Of a stretch of DNA of 35,126 bases, positions 23,487 to 30,919 are shown in pieces. Below the pieces are notes generated by a model. That model searched no databases and was not told where the DNA came from. It saw only the letters and a list, made by a program, of their open reading frames with translations. The first letter of the stretch is position 1; each line of letters opens with the position of its first letter. The stretch is from contig CACXDP010000117.1 of the NCBI GenBank assembly GCA_902766445.1, positions 1 through 35,126 on the forward strand, given 5' to 3'. The position numbers were made by a program, and so were the translations under genes. The stretch is from an uncultured Coriobacteriaceae bacterium. Its GTDB lineage: Bacteria; Actinomycetota; Coriobacteriia; Coriobacteriales; Atopobiaceae.

Positions 23487-24592
23487 TGAGCATCATAGAG
23501 GTAAAGCACCTGCGCAAGGAGTACCCCAACATTGTGCCGCTCAAGGACGTGAATGCCTACGTGGATCGCGGGGAGGTCATCTCCATCATTGGTCCCTCTG
23601 GTACCGGAAAGTCCACGTTCCTCAGATGCCTCAACCGTCTGGAAACGCCCACGAGCGGTCAGATCCTGGTAGACGGTCAGGACATGTGCGCACCCGACGT
23701 GGACTTGGATGTCATGCGTCGCAAGATGGGCATGGTGTTTCAGAGCTTCAACCTGTTTGACCATCTGCTTGTGGCAGAAAACATCATGCTTGGTCCCACG
23801 AAGCTCTTGGGCATGGGCAAGCAGGAGGCTTACGAGCAGTCGCTTGAGCTGCTCGCCCAAGTTGGCCTCAAGGACAAGGCGCTCTACTATCCGCGTGAGC
23901 TCTCTGGTGGGCAGAAGCAGCGCGTCGCCATAGCGCGTGGCCTGGCTATGAATCCGGATATCCTGCTCTTCGACGAACCGACCTCGGCGCTCGATCCCAC
24001 CATGGTCTCTGAGGTGCTCTCGGTCATGAAGGACCTTGCTTCGCGTGGTCTCACGATGCTCGTGGTCACGCACGAGATGCGCTTTGCGCGTGAGGCGAGC
24101 ACGCGTGTGTTCTATATGGACCGCGGCGAGTTGTGGGAAGCTGGTCCGCCCGAGCAGATCTTTGAGCATCCCCAGCGGCAGGAGACTTATGACTTTATCT
24201 TCCGTGTGCGCAGCTGGACCTGGAAGATTGATGCGCTGGAGTTTGACTATCCGGCCATGGAGGCATCGCTTCACACGTTCTGCGGGCGTCAGTTCCTGGG
24301 ACGTCGAATTGCCAACGAGTTGCAGCTGGCGATCGAGGAGCTTACGATGGAATCCTTGGTTCCCGTAGCGCGCCGACAGGGGATTGCAAACCCGAACATC
24401 ACGTATACGGTCTCCGTGGCAGAAGGCGGCGAGAAGGCCCATCTGGAGGTTGATGCGAGCAAGCTCTCTGAGTTTGGAGTCGATTTCTCAAGCGAAATAC
24501 TTCAAGACGAAATATCGTCAGCGATATTGCGCAAGATGCTTTCCGAGCTTTCGGTCACCAAGCCGGGTGTTATGACCTGCACGGTTGGATAG
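23486..24592 (+). CDS. Amino-acid ABC transporter ATPase with extra C-terminal domain
   Basis: This 368-residue protein powers the importer encoded just upstream. Residues 1-240 are a full ATPase of the polar amino-acid type: GPSGTGKST (Walker A), QSFNLFDHL (Q-loop), LSGGQKQR (signature), [13 protein letters not shown] (Walker B and D-loop), VVTHEM (switch His). Family members usually stop near 245. Here about 125 residues follow (from [15 protein letters not shown], with [15 protein letters not shown]). The pattern recalls the helix-strand order of GHKL/anti-sigma ATPase domains, but the N-box Asn is not seen, so it would be a degenerate, regulatory version. ATG 23486 uses the TAATG overlap with the preceding stop. 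A 13-base-pair hairpin follows the gene. Confidence 0.93.
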   Translation: MSIIEVKHLRKEYPNIVPLKDVNAYVDRGEVISIIGPSGTGKSTFLRCLNRLETPTSGQILVDGQDMCAPDVDLDVMRRKMGMVFQSFNLFDHLLVAENIMLGPTKLLGMGKQEAYEQSLELLAQVGLKDKALYYPRELSGGQKQRVAIARGLAMNPDILLFDEPTSALDPTMVSEVLSVMKDLASRGLTMLVVTHEMRFAREASTRVFYMDRGELWEAGPPEQIFEHPQRQETYDFIFRVRSWTWKIDALEFDYPAMEASLHTFCGRQFLGRRIANELQLAIEELTMESLVPVARRQGIANPNITYTVSVAEGGEKAHLEVDASKLSEFGVDFSSEILQDEISSAILRKMLSELSVTKPGVMTCTVG

Positions 24593-24622
24593 CGCTTCGG
24601 AAAAAGCACTCGCTTTGAACTA

Positions 24623-24653
24623 CATCCCATTCCCTGGTACAGGGAATGGGATG
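24623..24653. terminator. Stem-loop after the amino-acid ABC operon
   Basis: CATCCCATTCCCT (24623-24635) pairs perfectly with 24641-24653 around loop GGTAC. It sits 31 bases after the ATPase stop and about 40 before the next start. There is no U-tract, so it could be a terminator, an attenuator or an mRNA-end protector. Confidence 0.55.
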
Positions 24654-24690
24654 AGAATCTAAAACGCGATGAAAGAGGGTGGCCTCCAGC

Positions 24691-27600
24691 ATGAAACGTG
24701 CACATTTTCCGCATCTTCGCGCCATCGCCGTGGCGTTTGCGGTTCTGTGCGGGCTGGTGACCATCGCGATGTTTGGTGAGGTGCTGCCATCTTCACCGTT
24801 CGGTCGGATTCCGTTCGAGGTGCCCATCGAGGCGGATTCGTCGGGTAGCCATACGGCTGTCGTGGACCGAGAGAGTCGGCGCGTTCTCATCCTCAATGCG
24901 GACTTCGAAATAACGGGCATCGTAAACTGCGACAAACTCAATTCACCAATCGAGGCCATCACGGATGTCTGCGTCGCGAAGGATGGCGTCTATGTGGCAG
25001 GCGTGAAGTACCAGAAGGACAGCGACATCATCGAGTGTGAGCGCGTGGTGGTCTACGGTACGCACGGAAAGTCGGAGAAGGTCGTGTACGAGCGGATTGT
25101 GGAGGCGGAGAACACGCCCTCCATAAAGGCGCTCGACAATGCCGACAGCGGCGGTGTGTACATTGCTCTATTCGACGATGAACTCTATGGTATGAGCACA
25201 TCCACCATGCAGCTCATCTATGCGAATCGCAGCGAGTCATTCGAGGTCGAAGGACTCGAGACAGACTACACACAGGTATATGACATCGGCTATAGCTCCA
25301 AGGCAAAGGCCATCGCTACCATCAGCATGCGCGGCATCCTCAACGACGATTGGGGGTCTTCCTCCACCGAAGATCAGAGTGCCAGCGTGACCACGGATGT
25401 TGCCCTTGCCAAGCATGACACGAATCGGAGCAGCTGGAGCGATTGCGTCTTTACATCGGTGGACATGTCAGACGACGGGGACGTCTATCTCTACGATGAC
25501 GTGAGCGGTAGCATCTGTCGCATAGATGATGCGGGCAAGCTCAAACACCTCGAAGGAGGGGAGGGGTGCAGTAGCCTCCATGCGAATGGCTACAAACTTG
25601 CTGCCTGCAATCTCGAGCATGGTGCCGTCGTGATCATGGGCTTGGACGATGAGAGCTGCACGACGCTCAAGGAAGCTGGTGTCTCTCAGTCGCTTGCGGT
25701 GCTCACATGCGTGACGTACGCATGTCGTCTCTACGTGGCGTTGTACATCGTGGTGGTGCTGCTGCGTAAGGCGTGGCAGCTTGCCGCGCAAGGAGACTTG
25801 GGGAAGATTGGCCCTCTGTTTGGCTCGGCTGCTGTTGTCTTTGTCGTGGCATTGGCCATTGGCTACATCTCTTATGGGACCTATCAGTCGATGATGCAGA
25901 CACGCACCAAGGAGATAAACACCTTCGCTGATTACCTTCAGGACATTGCGTTGACGCAACTGAGCGAGAGCATGCAAAAGTGCAACGATCGTGACTTCAT
26001 CCGCAACGAAGGGGCATCGTCGAAAGAGGCGCGTGAGGGAATCACTGACATCGAGGTCGATGTTATCGGCCTTTCGTACGATGCGACCTTCAATGGATTG
26101 GGAACATACACCACAGTATACGGTATGGATGACAAGGGTGTCTTTTACCTGATTGGCTCATCGGAAGGACAGGTCATAGGCACAAGCGCGGGTGCTGCCG
26201 CCAAGGCCGACGAAATCGGCGAGGTGTTTGAGAGCGGTGAGGTGGATAGGAAGATTCGTACCGGTAGCACGCTACGTGATGCAACACTATACCGACTGGT
26301 GAGGATACCGAGTCCAGATGGACAAGAAACCGTCGGCGTTATCGAGATAGGAAGTCGTCTGAGGACGTTCTCTGCCTCGGTTGCCAAGGATCAGGTGCAG
26401 CGTACCATCGCACTCCTTGTCATGGTGCTTGTGGTGTACCTCACGTATGCCGAGCTCGTTGCCTGCGCCAAGTGCTTTGAGGAGTTTCGCCTGCTGCATC
26501 ACCACCACGACTCCATCGCTGTGCTCACACGGCCCTTCTCGTTCTTTGTCACGCTGCTTGCGAGCATCGACTCCGTCATGACCGCACTCATTGCGCGTGC
26601 CTTGCTGAGCTCAGCGGGCATGCAGACCTCTGGTTTCTACCTTGCCCTGCCGGCAGTGATGGCGGGCATTGGTCTGGCGATAGGGCAGGTGGTATATGGC
26701 ATCATCGGATCGCGGGTGCTCATCCATAAGCTCATGATGCGAGGCGCGATTGTCATGGTGGCGGCGGCGCTCTTTGCGGCGGGTGTTGTGTGGATGGAGA
26801 ACTACTGGCTCTACTGCCTGGCAAAGCTCTTTATGGCCGCTCCCTTTGGTCTTTTGTATACGCTGAGCTACTCACTACCGCGTCGTGCCGACACTGACGA
26901 GGTTCGCGCCACGGCTGCTGCGGGCATCAAACGCACCGATACGTCTGCGGCGGCCTTGGGTACCGTGCTTGGCGGTTACGCTGCACAGACGCTCGGCAAT
27001 GCGTGGGTGTATGTGCTCGTTGCGGTTGTGAGTGCTATCGTGGTGGTGATGGCTGACCGCGTGCTGCCGAGTACCCGTCACCCGATGGAGCACGAGGCTC
27101 GAAGCGTGAGGTCTCGCACGGAAGCCATCGTGAAACTCCTGACGAGCAAGACAACGCTTCCGGTCATCTTTTTCGTCATGCTGCCCGCGATACTCGCAGC
27201 GGGCTACAACTCGTTCCTCTTCCCGCTCTTTTCGGCAAACCTCGGCATCGGGACCTCTTCGATCAACAACCTCGCCGTACTTGGGCAGCTCGTGGTGTAC
27301 GTCTCGATCTCAGGGATCGAGTGGTTGGAAGGGAGGTACGACAAGTGGTGGCTCGCGCTGGCCGCGGTGTCTCTGCTGGGAGTCGTCTTCCTGCTCTTCT
27401 CCTTTAATACCACGATCGTTTGGGCGGTCGTCACCATCGCGCTGGTGGGCCTGCTCTGCAAGACGTCGGATGCGTGGAAGGCGTTGTGGCCGCGCTCGGC
27501 AAAGGCGGATGGGCTACATACGGGCATGGCGGTCGGTGCGATGTTTGGCGTGCGTAGCATCCTGCTCATCGTGCAACCCTTGCTGCTTGGCGCGCTGCTG

Positions 27601-27720
27601 TCGCTTGGCGACCAGTCGGCCGTGATCGTGCTGGGTTGCATCTGCTCGGTATGCGCGGTCGCGTTCTTCTTCGTCACGCGCAAGATGCCGTTGGCGCCGG
27701 AGTCGGAGCAGACTTCGTGA
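24691..27720 (+). CDS. Large sensor-MFS membrane protein
   Basis: This protein of about 1009 residues starts at ATG 24691 (GAGGGTGG upstream). In order it has: an N-terminal membrane anchor (about 8-28); about 300 extracellular residues with repeated strand patterns (DVCVAKDGVYVAGVKY, GGVYIALFDDELYGM, DGDVYLYDDVSGSICRID) that look like a beta-propeller; two membrane segments (about 340-400); a second outside domain (about 405-565) starting with a long helix and resembling a Cache sensor; a further membrane segment (about 570-595); and a 12-helix-type MFS domain (about 610-1000). MFS transporters alone are about 400 residues. The fusion suggests a signal sensor joined to a transporter-like core. 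No output enzyme domain follows. The ligand is unknown. Confidence 0.85.
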   Translation: MKRAHFPHLRAIAVAFAVLCGLVTIAMFGEVLPSSPFGRIPFEVPIEADSSGSHTAVVDRESRRVLILNADFEITGIVNCDKLNSPIEAITDVCVAKDGVYVAGVKYQKDSDIIECERVVVYGTHGKSEKVVYERIVEAENTPSIKALDNADSGGVYIALFDDELYGMSTSTMQLIYANRSESFEVEGLETDYTQVYDIGYSSKAKAIATISMRGILNDDWGSSSTEDQSASVTTDVALAKHDTNRSSWSDCVFTSVDMSDDGDVYLYDDVSGSICRIDDAGKLKHLEGGEGCSSLHANGYKLAACNLEHGAVVIMGLDDESCTTLKEAGVSQSLAVLTCVTYACRLYVALYIVVVLLRKAWQLAAQGDLGKIGPLFGSAAVVFVVALAIGYISYGTYQSMMQTRTKEINTFADYLQDIALTQLSESMQKCNDRDFIRNEGASSKEAREGITDIEVDVIGLSYDATFNGLGTYTTVYGMDDKGVFYLIGSSEGQVIGTSAGAAAKADEIGEVFESGEVDRKIRTGSTLRDATLYRLVRIPSPDGQETVGVIEIGSRLRTFSASVAKDQVQRTIALLVMVLVVYLTYAELVACAKCFEEFRLLHHHHDSIAVLTRPFSFFVTLLASIDSVMTALIARALLSSAGMQTSGFYLALPAVMAGIGLAIGQVVYGIIGSRVLIHKLMMRGAIVMVAAALFAAGVVWMENYWLYCLAKLFMAAPFGLLYTLSYSLPRRADTDEVRATAAAGIKRTDTSAAALGTVLGGYAAQTLGNAWVYVLVAVVSAIVVVMADRVLPSTRHPMEHEARSVRSRTEAIVKLLTSKTTLPVIFFVMLPAILAAGYNSFLFPLFSANLGIGTSSINNLAVLGQLVVYVSISGIEWLEGRYDKWWLALAAVSLLGVVFLLFSFNTTIVWAVVTIALVGLLCKTSDAWKALWPRSAKADGLHTGMAVGAMFGVRSILLIVQPLLLGALLSLGDQSAVIVLGCICSVCAVAFFFVTRKMPLAPESEQTS

Positions 27721-27739
27721 GGGAATGGGGTGCGCCGAC

Positions 27740-27790
27740 GTGACAAGGGGGACAGCCCCTGGGTACCCAGGGGACTGTCCCCCTTGTCAC
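27740..27790. repeat. Family A-like palindrome between convergent genes
   Basis: Arms GTGACAAGGGGGACAG (27740-27755) and its complement (27775-27790) enclose an inner stem CCCCTGGGT/ACCCAGGGG, with one bulged A at 27774. It lies between the stop of the sensor-MFS gene and the stop of the MATE gene and probably terminates both transcripts. Confidence 0.93.
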
Positions 27791-27793
27791 CCC

Positions 27794-29182
27794 TTACTCG
27801 GCGTCCTCCAATTCGTGTAGCTCCTTGAGGACGCCGCGCGCGAGGGGAATGGCGATGAGCGTAGTGAGGATGTCGGTGACGGGTTGGGCTATCTGCACGC
27901 CGAGGCGACCCAGAATGGGAGGCAGGATCAGGGCCACAGGTGCCAGTACCAGCCCGAGTCGGCAGGCCCCAAGGAAGGTCGCGCGCCACATCTTTCCACT
28001 GGTCTGAAGGAGGAAGTTCGTGGCCATCGCGAGGCCGGTAAAGGGCATGGTGATGCTGCAAAGCCTGAGGGTAAGCGTGCCAAACGAGACGACCTCCGGG
28101 TCATCGCGAAAGATGGCGATGAGTTGCGGGGCGAAGGCAAAGGTAATCACCCCGATGCTTGCGACCGAGATGAATGAGGCCCTGATCGCATAGAAGTACG
28201 CCTTGCGGATGCGGTCGTATCTCTTTGCGCCTAAGTTGTAGCCGGTGATGGGCTGAAGCCCCTGTCCGACGCCTATCTGGAAGAAGTTCCCCACGCTCGT
28301 GATGCGCTGAACCACGGCAATGCCTGCGATGGCAGCGTCACCAAACGGTGCAGCTGCGTTGTTGAGCAGGCTCGTGGAGACCCCGAGCATGATCTGGCGT
28401 ACGAACGAAGGGACCCCGCCGTTGTTTATGGTTCGTAGCATCTTGAGGTCTGGCATGCGCGCATAGCGAAGGCCAAGGGGCGTGATGCCGGCGTGGTTCA
28501 TCACCCGAAGCAGGAGCAGGAAGCTCGCGGCCTCGCTCACGACGGTGGCAAGAGCGCTGCCGGCTATGCCCAACCCGAGGGGAAAGATGAAGATTGGCGT
28601 GAGGATGGTGTTGAGCACAGCACCGGCTACCATGCATAGCATCGAGTAGAACGCTTCTCCCTGGAAGCGCAGCTGCATGTTCATGAGGAACCCGCAGCCG
28701 ATGAAGGGCGCACCAAAGAGGATGATGCTGATATAGGTACGTGCATAGGGCAGGATGGTGGCTGTCGAGCCGCCGAGATAGCAGAGCTGGTCAAGTAAGA
28801 GGTGCCCCGCGAGGGTAATGAGAAGCTCGACGACTATGGTCGCGGCGATGCCGGTGTTTACGTAGATGGCAGCTTCCTCGCGCTTGCCCGCTCCGAGGCA
28901 GCGACTCATGTGGATGCCCGTGCCCTGGGCGAGGTAGAACGCCACGGATTGGATGATGGTGGAGGTCACGAACGCCACGCCCACGGCTGCGCTTGCGCTA
29001 GTAGAGCCCATCTGCCCGACGAAGAATGTGTCGGCGAGGTTGTAGATCGTGCTTACCACGTTGGCAAAGATGGCCGGTGCGGCCAGAGATAGGATGAGCG
29101 GGCCAATGGGTCGCTCGAGCATCTCCCGTCGCTTTTCTTCGGGGGTCTGCTCGACGGGTCGTATAAACGATGGCAGTCTCAT
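27794..29182 (-). CDS. MATE-family multidrug/sodium efflux protein
   Basis: This 462-residue inner-membrane protein has the 12-helix MATE (DinF/NorM-like) layout. RPIGPLILSLAAPAIFANVV lies at about residue 25, followed by NLADTFFVGQMG, a typical start of the family. The second half repeats the pattern (NNGGVPSFVRQIMLGVSTSL, then GIAVVQRITSVGNFFQIGVG and GLQPITGYNLGAKRYDRI). Such proteins export cationic compounds in exchange for H+ or Na+; the substrate cannot be predicted. AAGAAGGG sits six bases before the ATG read from 29182. The gene is convergent with the sensor-MFS gene across a palindrome. Confidence 0.93.
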   Translation of the reverse strand: MRLPSFIRPVEQTPEEKRREMLERPIGPLILSLAAPAIFANVVSTIYNLADTFFVGQMGSTSASAAVGVAFVTSTIIQSVAFYLAQGTGIHMSRCLGAGKREEAAIYVNTGIAATIVVELLITLAGHLLLDQLCYLGGSTATILPYARTYISIILFGAPFIGCGFLMNMQLRFQGEAFYSMLCMVAGAVLNTILTPIFIFPLGLGIAGSALATVVSEAASFLLLLRVMNHAGITPLGLRYARMPDLKMLRTINNGGVPSFVRQIMLGVSTSLLNNAAAPFGDAAIAGIAVVQRITSVGNFFQIGVGQGLQPITGYNLGAKRYDRIRKAYFYAIRASFISVASIGVITFAFAPQLIAIFRDDPEVVSFGTLTLRLCSITMPFTGLAMATNFLLQTSGKMWRATFLGACRLGLVLAPVALILPPILGRLGVQIAQPVTDILTTLIAIPLARGVLKELHELEDAE

Positions 29183-29257
29183 TCATCCCTTCTTTGTGCA
29201 GGGTGGAATGCATAGGATTTAAAAAATGATTGTATCACATGCCAAGGTGGGCGTTTT

Positions 29258-29286
29258 GACCACGTTCCCACAGCGGGATTGTGGTC
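29258..29286. repeat. Single family B unit
   Basis: One 29-base unit with GACCAC/GTGGTC ends and inner CCCACAGCGGGAT, differing from the msrC copies at a few bases. It lies between the divergent starts of the MATE and rlmL genes, about 50 bases before rlmL. Confidence 0.8.
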
Positions 29287-29334
29287 AATGCTACCATGGG
29301 ACAAGTCTAGGGAGTCGGTGCTGAGGAGGAAGAC

Positions 29335-30888
29335 ATGGCGACGGGCGACATGGAGCTGTTCGCGCGATGTGCGAGCGGTTTCGAAGACGTGCTTGCGGGC
29401 GAGCTTCGGGAGTTGGGGGCGCATCGCGTGCGTCCGCAAGTGGGCGGCGTGTCATGGTACGGAAGGCTTGCCGATGCGTATCGCATCTGTCTATGGAGTC
29501 GCGTCTCCACGCGCGTGCAGCTCGTGCTTGGGCGAGTCGGCTGCCAGACGGCTGACGAGCTCTATGGGGGAGTGGCAGACATCGCCTGGGAGGACCACGT
29601 TCGTGAAAGCGCGACCATCGCCGTTAAGGCACATGGCACCAACGAAAACTTGCGCAATACGGCCTTCTCTGCGCTCAAGGCCAAGGACGCGATTTGTGAC
29701 CGTCTCCGTGCGAGCCGCGGATCTCGGCCCGACGTGGACTCGCACAACCCGGATCTCGCCATCGACCTCGCGATACACGAGCGCAAGGCAACCGTGTATC
29801 TCAACCTGTCTGGCCCCTCTTTGCATCGACGCGGTTACCGTGAGGAGGGGGTGCAGACAGAGGCCCCGCTCAAGGAGACCTTGGCGGCGGGGATGCTCCT
29901 AGCAGCTGGGTGGCCTGCACTTGCACGCGAGGGCGGCGTGCTGGTGGACCCGATGTGCGGTTCGGGAACGCTTGCTATCGAGGGGGCGCTCATCGCCGGC
30001 AACGTGGCCCCTGGCATATGGCGCGAGCACTGGGGCTTCGAGGGATGGGCGCAGCACGACGCAGGGCTATGGGCGCACGTGCTTGCTGACGCGCGGGAGC
30101 GTGTGGTGACGGGAGGAGCCGCTCGTATCCTTGCCGGAGACATCGATGAGGGGGCGTTGTCCGTAGCCCGCGACAACGTGCGACGGGCGCAGGTAAGCAG
30201 CTTGGTACAACTGTACCGTGATGACGCCAACCGACTGGGCAGGCACTTGCGCGGGGCGCTCAAGCGCGGTGCACGACAGGGTCTTCTGGCAACAAACCCA
30301 CCCTATGGCAAGCGCCTGGGGACGACGGATGACCTCGTGCGCGTCAACGAGGCTCTTGCCACGTCTGTGGAGGCATTGCCCGAGGGCTGGCTGGTGGCAA
30401 TAATCACGCCTGACGTGACCATCGACTCGGCCTTGGGGCGCGTGCCGGAGCGCGTCATCGACTGCCACAACGGACCTCTCGAGGTTGCTCTGCGCATCTA
30501 CGAGAAGTCTGCGACGAATCGTCGCGTTTGCGAGGTCGTGTCTCTGACGGGCGTGCGTCGCGAGGTGCCCGTGTCCGATGTGCACAGCGAACAGTTTGCA
30601 GGACGCTTCAGGAAGGTTGCGCGGGACGCGGACAGGGGGGACGGGGGAGTTTGTCCCAAAAGGGACAAACTCCCCCGTCCCCCCTGTCCGCGCGTATACG
30701 AGGCCGATCTGCCGGACTACCCATATGCCATTGACATCAGCGCAAGCGATGTAACAATTACCGAACTACGGCGTCCGCGAAAGTCCCAAGCACAGCAGGC
30801 AGCCAGGAAGCTTGCCGATGCGCGCGCAATCGTGGCTGCAGTGCTCGATGTCCCACAGGCTGACGTGCACATGTATACTTCTTATTAA
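29335..30888 (+). CDS. rlmL: 23S rRNA methyltransferase RlmL-type, RlmK half missing, palindrome inserted in frame
   Basis: This 517-residue protein should methylate a guanine N2 in 23S rRNA (G2445 in E. coli). It begins with a THUMP region (about 1-160), then the N2-guanine methyltransferase domain with DPMCGSGTLAIEGAL (AdoMet site) and TNPPYGKRL (catalytic NPPY). In E. coli RlmKL a second methyltransferase, RlmK, follows. Here only its first 40-60 residues remain (RVYEADLPDYPYAIDI, then ARAIVAAVLDVPQADV), and the frame stops at HMYTSY. Residues about 431-453 are encoded by a 66-base perfect palindrome that keeps the frame. GAGGAGGA precedes ATG 29335. RlmL activity is likely kept; RlmK activity is not possible from this gene. 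Confidence 0.88.
   Translation: MATGDMELFARCASGFEDVLAGELRELGAHRVRPQVGGVSWYGRLADAYRICLWSRVSTRVQLVLGRVGCQTADELYGGVADIAWEDHVRESATIAVKAHGTNENLRNTAFSALKAKDAICDRLRASRGSRPDVDSHNPDLAIDLAIHERKATVYLNLSGPSLHRRGYREEGVQTEAPLKETLAAGMLLAAGWPALAREGGVLVDPMCGSGTLAIEGALIAGNVAPGIWREHWGFEGWAQHDAGLWAHVLADARERVVTGGAARILAGDIDEGALSVARDNVRRAQVSSLVQLYRDDANRLGRHLRGALKRGARQGLLATNPPYGKRLGTTDDLVRVNEALATSVEALPEGWLVAIITPDVTIDSALGRVPERVIDCHNGPLEVALRIYEKSATNRRVCEVVSLTGVRREVPVSDVHSEQFAGRFRKVARDADRGDGGVCPKRDKLPRPPCPRVYEADLPDYPYAIDISASDVTITELRRPRKSQAQQAARKLADARAIVAAVLDVPQADVHMYTSY
30627..30692. repeat. Family A palindrome inside the rlmL coding region
   Basis: Perfect inverted repeat with 31-base arms (30627-30657, 30662-30692) and loop AAAA. 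Its 66 bases equal 22 codons, so the reading frame continues through it. The arm shares GGGGGGACGGGGGAGTTTGT-type sequence with the copy at 7934. Confidence 0.95.
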
Positions 30889-30919
30889 GCGTATCGTCGA
30901 AATCCACGGGGGTCATCTT

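Noticed and set aside
23384-24442. 352-codon minus-strand frame opposite the ABC ATPase
   Set aside because: The sense strand has all ABC motifs; the antisense protein has none.
27204-28061. 285-codon minus-strand frame running across the MFS end and MATE end
   Set aside because: Crosses two genes and a palindrome; low-complexity Arg/Pro/Ser content; no start signal.
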